Below, one piece after another: positions 23,251-32,960 of a stretch of 64,000 nucleotides of DNA. The stretch is from Erinaceus europaeus. Its lineage: Eukaryota > Chordata > Mammalia > Eulipotyphla > Erinaceidae. The stretch is taken from contig NC_080168.1 of assembly GCF_950295315.1 (NCBI RefSeq), forward strand, positions 66,101,254 to 66,165,253, in the 5' to 3' direction. Both the position numbers and the translations under genes were made by a program. Positions within the stretch are counted from its first letter, which is position 1. Every line of letters starts with the position of its first letter. A model generated the notes under the pieces. It made no database searches. It was not told the DNA's origin and saw only the letters and a program-made list of their open reading frames with translations.

Positions 23251-23771
23251 AAGAAGAATCTGACTCCCGACCAAGAGACAAAGCAGGGTGTGGCAGAGAT
23301 AATCCAGTGGTTATGCAAAGAGACTTTCACAGCCCCTCAGCTATGCCACCGAGGTATGTCTTCTCCTGAGTTTCCCGGTTAGATCTCTGTCCCCTGGTGT
23401 CCCTCCCTGTTGCTGCTCCAGATTCTGAGGGTAGTAGCAATGGAGACTCAGAGTTGCACTTGGTGAGTCTTGGGGAGTCCTTTCCTCCCTTCAGCTGTCC
23501 CCTTGTTGTGGAGCAGACTGGAGGTGGTGTCTCCACTGATAAACTGTTGAACTGTTAGCAGTCACTTAATCTCTCCTTAGGCCCCTCTCTCCTCTCTGTC
23601 ACCAGCCACGCGTGTTTGTACTCACGGGTGATTTACTGGGTTCCTGTGGTCATTCTAGTCCTGTCTTGTTTCGGTCCGGGTGGTCTCCTTTGGTATTCCT
23701 AGTTGATCGGGGAGAGGAGAGGAGAGGAGAGAAAGCGATCTGCTGCTCGTAGCTCCACCTCCGGAAGTCCC

Positions 23772-24074
23772 TTTTTTCTTTTTTTAAGCTTTATTTTTTT
23801 TTAGTATTTGTTTATTATTTATTCCCTTTTTGTTGCCCTTGTTTTATTGTTGTAGTTATTATTGATGTCGTTGTTGGATACCACAGAGAGAAATGGAGAG
23901 AGGAGGGGAAGACAGAGAGGGGAAGAGAAAGATAGACACCTGCAGACCTGCTTCACTACTTGTGAAGCGACTCCCCTGCAGTTGGGGAGCTGGGGGCTTG
24001 AACCAGGATCCTTATGCCGGTCCTTGCACTTTGTGCCACTTGCACTTAACCTGCTGGGCTACTGTCTGACTCCC
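23772..24074 (-). repeat. SINE type A fused to the L1 5' end
   Basis: On the minus strand the type A head (GGGAGTCAGACAGTAG) follows the 24075 TSD. The A-rich tail (about 23820-23772) runs directly into the first base of the L1 leader. Same orientation as the L1, with no TSD of its own. Confidence 0.85.
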
Positions 24075-24088
24075 AGTCCATCTGTCTT

Positions 24089-25300
24089 GAGGGTAGTGGT
24101 TGTCTAATTGTCCTGGGAATCCCTCCAGGCTGATGGCAATACAGGTGTGGTTATGCATTAACCATTGAATGTCAGAGAGGGAGAAGGGAATGGTGATGAC
24201 ATCAGGCTCTTTCCCCAATACTTGAATTGCTCGCTCTCTGCCAGAGCGAATCATAGATGCAAGAGAATCTAGTTCTGTCAAAAGGCAGGGAGAGCCACCC
24301 ACAGGGGTATGCAGCCATTCTAAGGGTCCATGCCTTTGGTATAGCACCCCAATCATGGTGGGGAAAGTATTAAAGACTAGCAGCTGGAGAGGCAGGAAGG
24401 GATCATATCTGGCCAGCTCCATAGCTCAGAGGGCTCGATTAACCTGTCTGAGGGCTTCAAAGGCACTGGGTGTCAGATGCCTGCAGGAGGCAGGATTCTT
24501 ATTGCCTTTGAGCAGATTAAAGAGGGGCTGGAGAGTACATGTGGGCAGTGATAGCCAGAGGCACAGCCAATTAAGGTTACCTAAGAAACTGTAGGGAAGA
24601 CAGTGAGAGAATGGGGGGAAAGGAAAGAACAGATTTTAGGAGGCATACATTGGTCAGAGTGATCTCTGTACCCAGGAATCAGATGCTGAGATAAGCTGAA
24701 CTTTATCTGGAGCAACCTTAAGGCCTGCAGCTGCGAGGGAGGGAATAAGGCCATCATGGAGGGAGATAGGATTGGTATGAGGTCCCTCTCATACAAAAAT
24801 GTCATCCATAAAATGGTAAATGTAAAGTCCCTTCTTTATATGCAGGAGAAAGGCAGTTTTCACAGCTTCCTGACAAATGGTGGGGCTATTAGCCATGCCC
24901 TGGGGCAGGACCACCCACTCAAATCGGTCTGCCGGCCTAGAGTTATTGAGCACTGAGACAGAGAAAGCAGAGCGTTTACAGTCACAGGGGTGGAGGGGTA
25001 TGGAGAAGAAACAGTCCTGTATATAGAACCCCAGTCGGGATGGCTGAAGCAAGAGGTAAGCCCCTCTGGGGGGAGCCCCAGATGTGCATCGTCTTATTGA
25101 CCGAGTGGAGGTCCTGAAGTAACTGCCATTTTCCAGATTTTTTTTCTGGATGGTAAATACTGGGGTATTCCAAGGGGTATGAGAATGGCGGATGTGTCCC
25201 AGAGCAAGTTGTTTTTGGATCAGCTCAGAGTGGACAATTGCTCCCTAGGTAGAGGCCACTGCTCGACCCAGACTGGTTCATTGGAGATCCAGTCAAGGCA
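24089..25300 (-). pseudogene. Reverse transcriptase and tether (pol) remnant of the provirus
   Basis: Minus-strand pieces in different frames show the retroviral reverse transcriptase. Fingers lie at about 25170-25100. The palm follows, with an Asp-Cys-Phe-Phe block near 25015 (the first catalytic Asp region) and a Leu-Pro-Gln-Gly-Met motif near 24900. The catalytic Met-Asp-Asp is at 24801-24809, preceded by Phe where Tyr is usual. Thumb and connection follow to 24089, where the L1 inserted. At least two frameshifts break it. The residue pattern fits betaretroviral rather than gammaretroviral pol. Confidence 0.85.
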
Positions 25301-25800
25301 GGGAGTCTTAAAACTAGCAGTGGCTAAAAGGATTGGGGGTAATGGCTGTATAGAGGGGGATGAGGCAGACATTGTTAAGGAGGTCCTCACCAGTCGTCAA
25401 AATGACATCAAAGGCAGCAAGGATGTCTCTATCCAAGAGATAAGTGGCTACATTGGCCACTAAGGGGCGAATGTGCCCTGTGGTACCATCTGGATCCTCC
25501 CAGGTGAGGGCGTCCTGGGTGATGAAAGCTTGGGAGGCCCCACCTACTCCCACTAGATGGGGTCCTGGGGTCAGTTCCTGGGGGGGGACACCTCTTGCCA
25601 TCTTAGGATGGTTTTTATCTGTGCTGGTAACTATTAGGTACTGGAAGGATCTATCTCCTATTTTGATTCTGATGGTGGGATGGTAACCCTCTTCTATGGT
25701 GGTTACCCAGTAAGTCTTGGCAATAGTTACTGGCCTTGGTGGTGGAGCTGAGGGCTGCCCATTAATTAGTTTAAAGGTGGCAGAAGCGTGCCATTTTTAT
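25301..25800 (-). pseudogene. Protease (pro) remnant of the provirus
   Basis: The minus strand encodes the aspartic protease region. The C-terminal half is open at 25314-25601, with a Gly-Val-Gly-Gly flap-like motif and an Arg-Asp-Ile-Leu motif near the end. At the active site, where Asp-Thr-Gly-Ala-Asp is expected, the codons around 25620-25632 read Val-Thr-Ser-Thr-Asp. The catalytic Asp is therefore replaced by Val (GTT at 25629-25631 on the complementary strand) and Gly by Ser. The enzyme would be dead. Confidence 0.75.
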
Positions 25801-27420
25801 GGTATTTGCCACATCAATCCCTTTTCCAGTGATAGCCCTTCTGACATCTCGGACATAGTGAAGGCAGGGCTTTAGGCCCCCTTTTTGGGCTGGGACTGGG
25901 ACAGTTCTTCCACCAGTAGTCTGAACTTCCACACTGGAAACAATCTTCTTTCTTTTTTCTGTTCCCTGAATGCTACTGTTAATGCCTGGGACATGAAATG
26001 TAAAGGGAGCTCAAGGACCCAGGTATCTGACTTGTAGATATTATCTGTGGATAGCCTGGGGGCGACACGGATGACAACATCCCAGAAAGGGTTTGTTTTT
26101 TTTTTTTAAATATTTTATTTCTTTATTGAGGAATTAATGCTTTACATTCAACAGTAAATACAATAGTTTGTACATGCATAACATTCCCCAGATTCCCATT
26201 TAACAATACAACCCCCTCTATGTCATTCATCATCTTTCATGGACCTGTATTCTCCCCACCCACCCACCCACCCCAGAGTCTTTTACTTTGGTGTAATACT
26301 CCAATTCCATTTCAGGTTCAGCTTGTGTTTTCTTTTTTTTTATATATTTATTTTATTTATTTATTTATTCCCTTTTGTTGCCCTTGTTGTTTTATTGTTG
26401 TAGTTATTATTGTTGTTGTCGTTGTTGGACAGGACAGAGAGAAATGGAGAGAGGAGGGGAAGACAGAGAGGAGGAGAGAAAGATAGACACCTGCAGACCT
26501 ACTTCACCGCCTGTGAAGCGACTCCCCCGCAGGTGGGGAGCCAGGGGCTCGAACCGGGATCCTTATGCCGGTCCTTGTGCTTTGTGCCACCTGCGCTTAA
26601 CCCGCTGCGCTACAGCCCGACTCCCGTGTTTTCTTTTCTAATCTTGTTTTTCAACTTCGGCCTGGGTGAGATCATCCCATATTCATCCTTCTGTTTCTGA
26701 CTTAGTTAACTCAACATGTTTTTTTCAAAGTCCATCCAAGATCGGCTGAAAACGGTGAAGTCACCATTTTTTACAGCTGAGTAGTATTCCATTGTGTATA
26801 TATACCACAACTTGCTCAGCCACTCATCTGTTGTTGGACACCTGGGTTGCTTCCAGGTTTTGGCTATTACAAATTGTGCTGCCAAGAACATATGTGTACA
26901 CAGATCTTTTTGGATGTATGTGTTGGGTTCCTTAGGATATATCCCCAGGAGGGGAATTGCAGGGTCATAGTGTAGGTCCAGGGCTTGTTTCTTAATATGA
27001 TGAGTTTCTAGGAGGGTGCGGAGGCACCTAAGTTGGTGGTCCCATTGGCTGGTGGGGAGATTGCCGATGACAGATGGAAAGAGAGGCGCTTTGGGGCTGG
27101 CCAAGTCACAGCCCCTAGACACAAGCCTGACCTTTGAATTTAAGAGGAGAAGTGAGGAGGGGTCTGACATCCTTATGGGTGGTCAGGGACAGGACAGAGG
27201 GGACTCAACCTCTGAATCACGCCAGGGAGTGCCCTGGCCAGAGATTGTCAATTACTGTGTCTCATATCATGTCCCTCATGATGGTTCCCTTACCTTGGAA
27301 ATAAAAGGGATAGAAAATAAAGGATTCGCAGTACCTCGACAGACCGGAGCTGCCAAGGGCTCAGGAGCCTCTGGGGACTCAGGAGCCCCTAATGCCTAGT
27401 CTGGACTTTGGGGATACTCA
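25801..27420 (-). pseudogene. gag remnant of the provirus
   Basis: Nucleocapsid zinc knuckles lie at about 25950-25815. The first has Cys-x2-Cys-x4 followed by Tyr in place of the zinc-binding His, then x4-Cys. The second keeps Cys-x2-Cys-x4-His, but its last Cys position reads as a stop codon. Capsid-like sequence lies at 26080-25960 and continues beyond a truncated L1 at 26983-27170. The matrix end (27170-27420) is Pro/Ser-rich and broken. A possible splice donor AAGGTAAGG lies near 27295. Reading is fragmentary. Confidence 0.65.
26098..26981 (-). repeat. 5'-truncated L1 with a SINE inserted in it
   Basis: Minus-strand L1 3' end, closely matching 16262-16850 of the full copy but ending in the middle of ORF2. 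It is flanked by an imperfect direct repeat (AGGGTTTGTTT near 26087, AGGGCTTGTTT near 26980). A minus-strand type A SINE at 26338-26625 splits it, with TSD GTGTTTTCTTTT at 26325-26336 and 26626-26637. The uninterrupted L1 reads across this site at 16482-16505. Confidence 0.88.
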
Positions 27421-27477
27421 CCTAGTAGCCATAGGGCCTTTTCTGCCAAACATTCTGTGGAATGTTTCCTCCAGGTG

Positions 27478-27495
27478 CCCCATGTTTGGGCGCCA
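27478..27495 (-). other. Primer-binding site of the provirus (Lys-tRNA type)
   Basis: The minus strand reads TGGCGCCCAAACATGGGG, starting 2 bp after the 5' LTR. It is near-identical to the Lys1,2-tRNA primer site of betaretroviruses and class II elements. Confidence 0.85.
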
Positions 27496-27497
27496 GA

Positions 27498-28303
27498 TGT
27501 CGGGTTCCTTGGGGAAATGGGCCAGCCCAGCTCCCACTTCACCATCTGGCATGTTGGCCACCAGGAGACAGACAGAGAGTGGGGAATCTGGGCCTGCAGC
27601 AGCAGGGGTGAGCTCACTGAGCGGTCTTCAGCATACCATGGTCCCAAACAGTACAACAAACCCTCAGGGTACTGTGGCAGTGCATGGAATGCTTTATTGT
27701 TTCAGTTACAAGTTTATAAAGGGGTAGCTGTGCAGGGGAAGTAGCCAAGCTGGCCAATGAGACCAGTATCTCCTTATAAGGAAAAAGAGAGCGAGAGCAA
27801 GGCAATGAGAAGGTATGGATGGTGATGCAGGAACGAGGAAATAGAAATTTAAAGAAGGTGAAGCAAGCTAGGGGGCTGGGCGGTAGGGCAGTGGGTTAAG
27901 TGCACATGGCGTGAAGTGCAAGGACTGGCATAAGGATCCCAGTTCGATCCCCCAGCCCCCCACCTGCAAGGGAATCCCTTCACAGGTGGTGAAGCAGGTC
28001 TGCAGGTGTCTGTCTTTCTCTACTCCTCTCCATTTCTCTCTGTACTAACAACGATGACATCAATAACTACAACAATAATAACTACAACAACAATAAAAAG
28101 ACAACAAGGGCAACAAAAGGGAAAATAAATAAATAAAATTAAAAAAAAAAAAGGTGAAGCCTACCAGAGGGAGGAGGGGTGGTGTGATAGGCTGGTTGGA
28201 ATTCCCCACGTACTCCAGCCCATCTCGCTCAACCAAGAGGAGACTGGTAGACAGCTTCTGGGGGGGGTCAACCATCCATGCTCAAACACGCATTAGACCC
28301 ACA
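27498..28303 (-). repeat. 5' LTR of the provirus, interrupted by a SINE
   Basis: Aligns with the 3' LTR at 10686-11223. The extra length is mainly a plus-strand type A SINE at about 27871-28150, flanked by AAGGTGAAGC at 27855-27864 and 28151-28160. The minus-strand LTR starts TGTGGGTC at 28303 and ends CCCGACA at 27498. It also lacks two short segments of the other LTR (near 11080-11095 and 11140-11160). Confidence 0.9.
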
Positions 28304-29679
28304 CTCTCTCTCACACACACACATACACACATTCTCTCTCTCTCTCACACACACTTTTTCCCTCTCTCTCTCACACACACACATACTTTCATGTACTCTC
28401 TTCCACACACACTTTCTCTCTCACACACACACTCTCACACACACACACCACACACACATACACACACTCTCTCACACACCACACTCTCTCAGACACACAT
28501 ACACTCTCTGTCTCTCACACACACTTTCATGCACACTCTCTCTCACACACACCCACAAATACACACTCTCTCACACACTCACACACACCACACTCTCTTA
28601 CACACACATTCTCACACATACTCTCTCCCTCACACATTCTCTCATGCACACTCTTTTAAAAAAAATATTTATTCCCTTTTTGTTGCCCTTGTTTTTACTG
28701 TTGTAGTTATGATTGTTGTCGTTATTGATATCATCGTTGTTGGATAGGACAGAGAGAAATGGAGAGAGGAGGGGAAGACAGGGGGAGTAAAAGACACCTG
28801 CAGACCTGCTTCACCGCTTGTGAAGTGACTCCCCTGCAGGTGGGGAGCTGGGGGCTTGAACTGGGGTCTTTACACTGGTCCTTGTGCCACCTGCGTTTAA
28901 CCTGCTGTGCTACCGCCCGACTCCCTCTCACGCACACTCTTACACACACACACACATACATACACACACTTTCTCTCATATACACTCTCTCATACACTCT
29001 CTCACACACACCACACACTCATACACACTCTCTCATACACACATACACACTCTAACACATACATACTTTCTCACCACACACTTTCTGTCACATACACACA
29101 TTCTCTCACACACACTCTCACACACACTCTGTCACACACTTTCTCTCTCTCACACACACACTTTCACACACACTGTCTTACACACACACACACACACTCT
29201 CTCACACATACTCTCTCTCACACACACACACACTTTCTCTTTCTCTCACACACACACACTTTCTCACACACTCTCACATGCACACTCTCACAGTCTCTCA
29301 TACATATACAACACTCTCTCATACACAGACTCTCTCTCACACACCACATACTATCTCTCACACACACACACACCATACTCTCAGACACACACACACTCTC
29401 TCACACACACATACACTGTCACACATACTCTCTCATACACTTTCTGTCATGCACACTCTCTTACACACACTTTCTCACACTCTCACACACTTTCACACAT
29501 ACACTCTCACACACCACATTCTCTATCACACACACACACACTCTCTCTCACACACACCACATACTCTCTCTCACACACACTCTCTCAGACACACAACACA
29601 CACTCACACATACCATACACTCTCACACACACCACACACAATTCTTTCACAATTCTCTCTCTCACACACACACACTCTG

Positions 29680-29736
<57 letters not shown>

Positions 29737-29826
29737 CAACACACACTCTCTCTCAAACACTACATACTCTCTCACACACACCACACACTCTCTCACACAT
29801 TCTCTCTCTCTCACACACATAATCTT

Positions 29827-29859
<33 letters not shown>

Positions 29860-29862
29860 GAA
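28304..29862 (+). repeat. Long irregular CA/CT microsatellite, right part, split by a SINE
   Basis: Runs of CACACA and CTCTCT with ATA, TTC and CAT interruptions. The longest pure (CA)n is at about 29679-29731. A minus-strand type A SINE (28656-28926) is inserted, with a 15-bp direct repeat at 28641-28655 and 28927-28941 (CTCAYGCACACTCTT, one mismatch). Long open frames of His/Thr/Ser/Leu repeats here, up to 528 codons, are produced by the repeat and are not genes. Confidence 0.95.
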
Positions 29863-31230
29863 GGAGAGAAAGAGACGCAGGCACATACAATTCTGGTTGA
29901 CCAAAATGCTGTCCAGTGTGGTCTTCCTCTTTGGAATGGGGGTGAAGGTTCTGCAGTGTCCCCGTGCCTTGGGTCTGGCACGGTCCAATCCAGATGACAT
30001 CTGGGACAGTCACCCTGAGCCCAGAACTAGCTGGTTCTGGGTCCTAGTGAGCAAGGGGTCCCACGCAGTTGGATGTGGGTTAGAGCCACGGGGAAGAAGA
30101 GGACTTCTTTTCCTTGAGGCCTGTCATGTTGGTTATTTTGGGGGTGACTCAGCAGTCCTTCCCTGTCCCAAGTTGGTGAGTACACACTACTGTTCTCTTC
30201 ATGTCTTGGTTCTGCCTTTTACATCCCGGCCGTCAAGGTGCTGTGAGTCAAGGTTTCTGTGTGGTGGTAGTGGTAGGAGGGGGTTCGATTCTTTTCCACC
30301 CTGGCTCAGCTGGTCTGCCTTTTGGTTACTTTTGGCTTTATCTCCTTACTTTCTGAAGTCATTTACTTGCCCTGTGAGCCCTGCCGTATTAAGATTCTAC
30401 AATAACAAAGCCAAACAAAGATGTCAACCCCTGGGCTTTATTGGTAAAGAACAAAGCACGGAAAGTCATAGTTACATGGGTTCCGAAACCTGAAAGCCCT
30501 ACTCAGTGTCTCTGCTGAGCACAACCAAGTGTTCAGTATCACAGAACCCTTCTGGCTTTCTGTCGTGTCCACACAAGGGAGAAAGACAGCCATGTAGGGC
30601 GCATTCCTTTAATGGTACAAACAACACCACCCACCACCACAGCATAATGGAAAAGCAGACAGAAACCAGACATAGGGACCATGAACACAGGCTCCTGAGG
30701 CCTGCCAGCATCCCCTCCCACCCTGATGGACAGCAGGAAGGAAAGACAGGAACACACACAGGATGGATGCCAAGGGCATGCGTGGGATTCCCTGATTGCC
30801 TTCTGCAGTCAAGTCTCTCTTTTCTGCAGAGGGTGGCCACCTCTCTCAACCTGGGAGTGGGGTGGGGTGGGGAGCATATGTCTGTCTGCTCCCTACAGCC
30901 CTTAGCCCCCTCCTCACAGAGCTTGGGTACTGGCTACCGTCGGGGACTTGCACTGTGACAGGACTGAGGGGCTTGGCAGGATCTGGCTCTGGTTACACTA
31001 TGCGACATGGTCATTAGACTGACAACTAAGAAACAGGGGTGCCAGCAGACACCAGATATATAAAGAGAGGGGGGGTCTGAGTCTGGGCCCAGCATGGCAC
31101 CACCAGTCCTTGCAACACAGTGGTGATGACAGGCTGGTCTCCCCACCCCTTGGGGAGAAAACACCCCAGCTCTGAGACCTAATGACTAGTCTTCCTTCTC
31201 AGCTGGATGAAGTGGGTTTTATGATTATTG
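29863..31230. other. Unique sequence; possible distal 3' UTR of DENND5B
   Basis: No coding gene recognised on either strand; open frames are short and overlapping. It is free of SINEs for about 1.3 kb, which is unusual here. On the minus strand it lies downstream of the DENND5B stop codon and contains an AATAAA. The known long 3' UTR of DENND5B in mammals makes it a candidate for the distal UTR, but this is inference. Confidence 0.35.
30437..30442 (-). terminator. Candidate poly(A) signal for DENND5B
   Basis: The minus strand reads CCAATAAAGCCC. Some 15-50 bp further on the same strand is a GT-rich stretch (TTGTTTGGCTTTGTTATTGT) that could be the downstream element. An ATTAAA also occurs on the minus strand near 30607. 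No AATAAA is seen in the non-repeat UTR just after the stop codon (35400-35786). It would make a 3' UTR of about 5.3 kb. Confidence 0.35.
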
Positions 31231-32960
31231 CTATTTAAAAAAAATTGGTTACAGACTAACAGTTATAAATATATATATATATTATTAATCTCTCTCTTTC
31301 TCTCTCTCTCACACACACACACACAGAACCAGAGCATCACTCTGGCATTCGATGCCAGGGATAGAATTTGGGCCTCATGTTTGCAAGTCAGGTGTTCTGC
31401 CCACTGTGATACACCGGTCCCTCAAGCCACAGAACTTTCATTATTGAGGGGCCAGGTGGTGGCACAGCTGGTTGAGCGCACGTGTTATAATGCGCAACGA
31501 CCCAGGTTTGAACCCCTGGTCCCCACCTGCGGGGGAAAGCTTTGCAAGTGGTGAAGCAGGGCTGCAGGTGTCTCTCTCTCTCTCCCTTTCTATCTCCCCC
31601 TACCCTCTCGATTTCTATCTCTAGCCAATAAATAAAGAAAATAAAAGGGAGTTGGGTGGTAGTGCAGTGGGTTAAGCGTACGTGGCGCAAAGTGCAAGGA
31701 CCGGCAGAAGGATCCTGGTTTAAGCCCTCGGCTCCCCACCTGCAGGGGAGGTCGCTTCACGGGTGGTGAAGCAGGTCTGCAGGTGTCTATCTCTCTCCCC
31801 CTCTCTGTCTTCCCCATCTCTCTCCATTTCCCTCTGTCCTATCCAACAACAACAACATCAAGAACAACAATAATAACTACAACAATAAAACAAGGGCAAC
31901 AAAAGGGAATAAATAAATAAATATTAAAAAAAAAGAATATATATAAAACGTGGTCCAGGAGGTGGCACAGTTGATAAAGCACTGGACTCTCAAGTGCGAT
32001 GTCCCGAGTTCAATCCCCGGCAGCACATGTACCAGAGTGATGTCTGGTTCTCTCTCTCCTATCTTTCTCATGAATAAATAAATTTAAAAAATTTTTAAAA
32101 AGAATATATATAAAAAATAAAAAAAGAAGTTTCATTACTAAAAGCTACACCCTCCAGGCTGGAGAGAAACAGCCCAAAGGGTAGGGTGCCTGCATTGCCC
32201 TTCATCAGGTGGCCCAGGGTCAAACCCCAGCACCATATGAGAGGTGCTTATGGCAGCAGAGGAAGCTCTGGTCTCTACAACCATCTGAAAACTAAAAAGT
32301 GGCCCTGCAGTGGGGAAATAACTCTGTCATCTGCACTCCCAGGAATGGTAGTCCTGATGCTGGGGTCCTGGTGTGCAGCTGCTTCAAGGTGTCACCCAAC
32401 AGGACACACTCTGTCCTCTCCTCTGTACATCAGGGCATCATTGCCACTGAGGGACATGGCGGGAGCTCTGCCATCCCCTGGTGTCACCACCCTCCATCTG
32501 ACTCTGGCCCAGTGGGAAGGGGGTGAGCAGGGTGTCCTCACTCTTCCTCTGGGTGACTGTGTCCTGCCCACTTGGCTTCCTGGGTGGACCAGGCATAGCT
32601 CTGAAGCACCACTCTAGTGACTGCCACAGCTGCACAGAGCCTGAGGTTGGGGACCTCAGAACATTGAAGAAAAAAAATGGGAGTCAGTCGGGCGGTAGCG
32701 CAGTGGGTTAAGCACAGTGGCACAGAGCTCAAGGACTGGAGTAAGGATCCCCACCAGCAGGGAAATTGCTTCACAAGTGGTGAAGCAGGTCTGCAGGTGT
32801 CTATCTTTCTCTCCCCCTCTCTGTCTCCCCCATCTCTCTCCATTTCTCTCTGTCCTATCCAACAACAACGACATCAGTAAAACAACAGTAATAACTAGAA
32901 CAATAAAACAACAAGGGCAACAAAAGGAATAAATAAATATTAAAAAAAAAAAGAAATACT
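31231..32960. repeat. SINE field with short simple repeats
   Basis: (TA)n and CT/CA tract at 31265-31325; type B 31326-31424 (-); type D 31446-31647 (+); type A 31648-31930 (+); type B 31949-32087 (+); type E-like 32157-32270 (+); type A 32680-32952 (+). Bases 32271-32679 are unique, with no gene seen. Confidence 0.7.

Larger units (their letters stand above)
21606..23259 (+). mobile_element. 5'-truncated Jockey/I-like non-LTR retrotransposon inserted in the L1 leader
   Basis: About 1.47 kb of foreign element (excluding a SINE), in opposite orientation to the L1. The 8-bp direct repeat CTGACTCC lies at 21598-21605 and 23260-23267, and the L1 leader reads straight across it. The 5' end is truncated within the reverse transcriptase. 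The 3' end is a stop codon (TAG, 23248-23250) followed at once by AAGAAGAAT, a short GAA-type tail with no poly(A). This tail and the protein type are unlike L1, L2, CR1 or RTE. A type C SINE later split it at 22344-22507. Confidence 0.85.
21362..23771 (-). promoter_or_regulatory. L1 5' UTR, split by a foreign insertion
   Basis: The non-coding leader reads from 23771 (GGGACTTCCGGAGGTGG) downward, includes a (GGAGA)n purine tract at 23708-23740, and ends before the ORF1 start at 21361. It is interrupted at 21606-23259 by a plus-strand non-LTR element. Joined, the leader is about 750 bp. L1 leaders carry the internal promoter; no specific transcription-factor site is claimed. Confidence 0.75.
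16249..24074 (-). mobile_element. L1 retrotransposon with a SINE joined to its 5' end, shared 14-bp TSD
   Basis: The direct repeat AGTCCATCTGTCTT at 16235-16248 and 24075-24088 encloses both an L1 (16249-23771, minus) and a type A SINE (23772-24074, minus). No TSD is visible between SINE and L1. The L1 has a poly(A) (T-run on plus at 16249-16270), a 3' UTR, ORF2, ORF1 and a 5' UTR starting GGGACTTCCGGAGG. Without the foreign insertion at 21606-23259 it is about 5.9 kb, essentially full length. It sits in the RNase H region of the older provirus. Confidence 0.9.
10686..28303 (-). mobile_element. Class II (betaretrovirus-like) endogenous provirus, heavily interrupted
   Basis: Minus-strand provirus. 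Its 5' LTR is at 27498-28303 and its 3' LTR at 10686-11223. The LTRs start TGTG(G) and end in CA (CCCAACA in the 3' LTR, CCCGACA in the 5' LTR). A Lys-tRNA-type primer site follows the 5' LTR and a polypurine tract precedes the 3' LTR. Remnants of gag, protease, reverse transcriptase, RNase H, integrase and env lie in the expected order. Class II is supported by the primer site and by the pol type. Insertions within it are a two-LTR element, an L1 with SINE, a truncated L1 with SINE, a SINE in the 5' LTR and a SINE beside the polypurine tract. Removing them leaves about 6.3 kb, less than a complete betaretrovirus, so internal deletions are likely. It is replication-dead: the frames are broken and catalytic residues are lost. 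Confidence 0.9.

Noticed and set aside
28907..30493. 528-codon open frame on the plus strand (and several of 140-310 codons nearby) rich in His, Thr, Ser and Leu
   Set aside because: It is the translation of the CA/CT microsatellite; all three frames are open because the repeat lacks stop codons.
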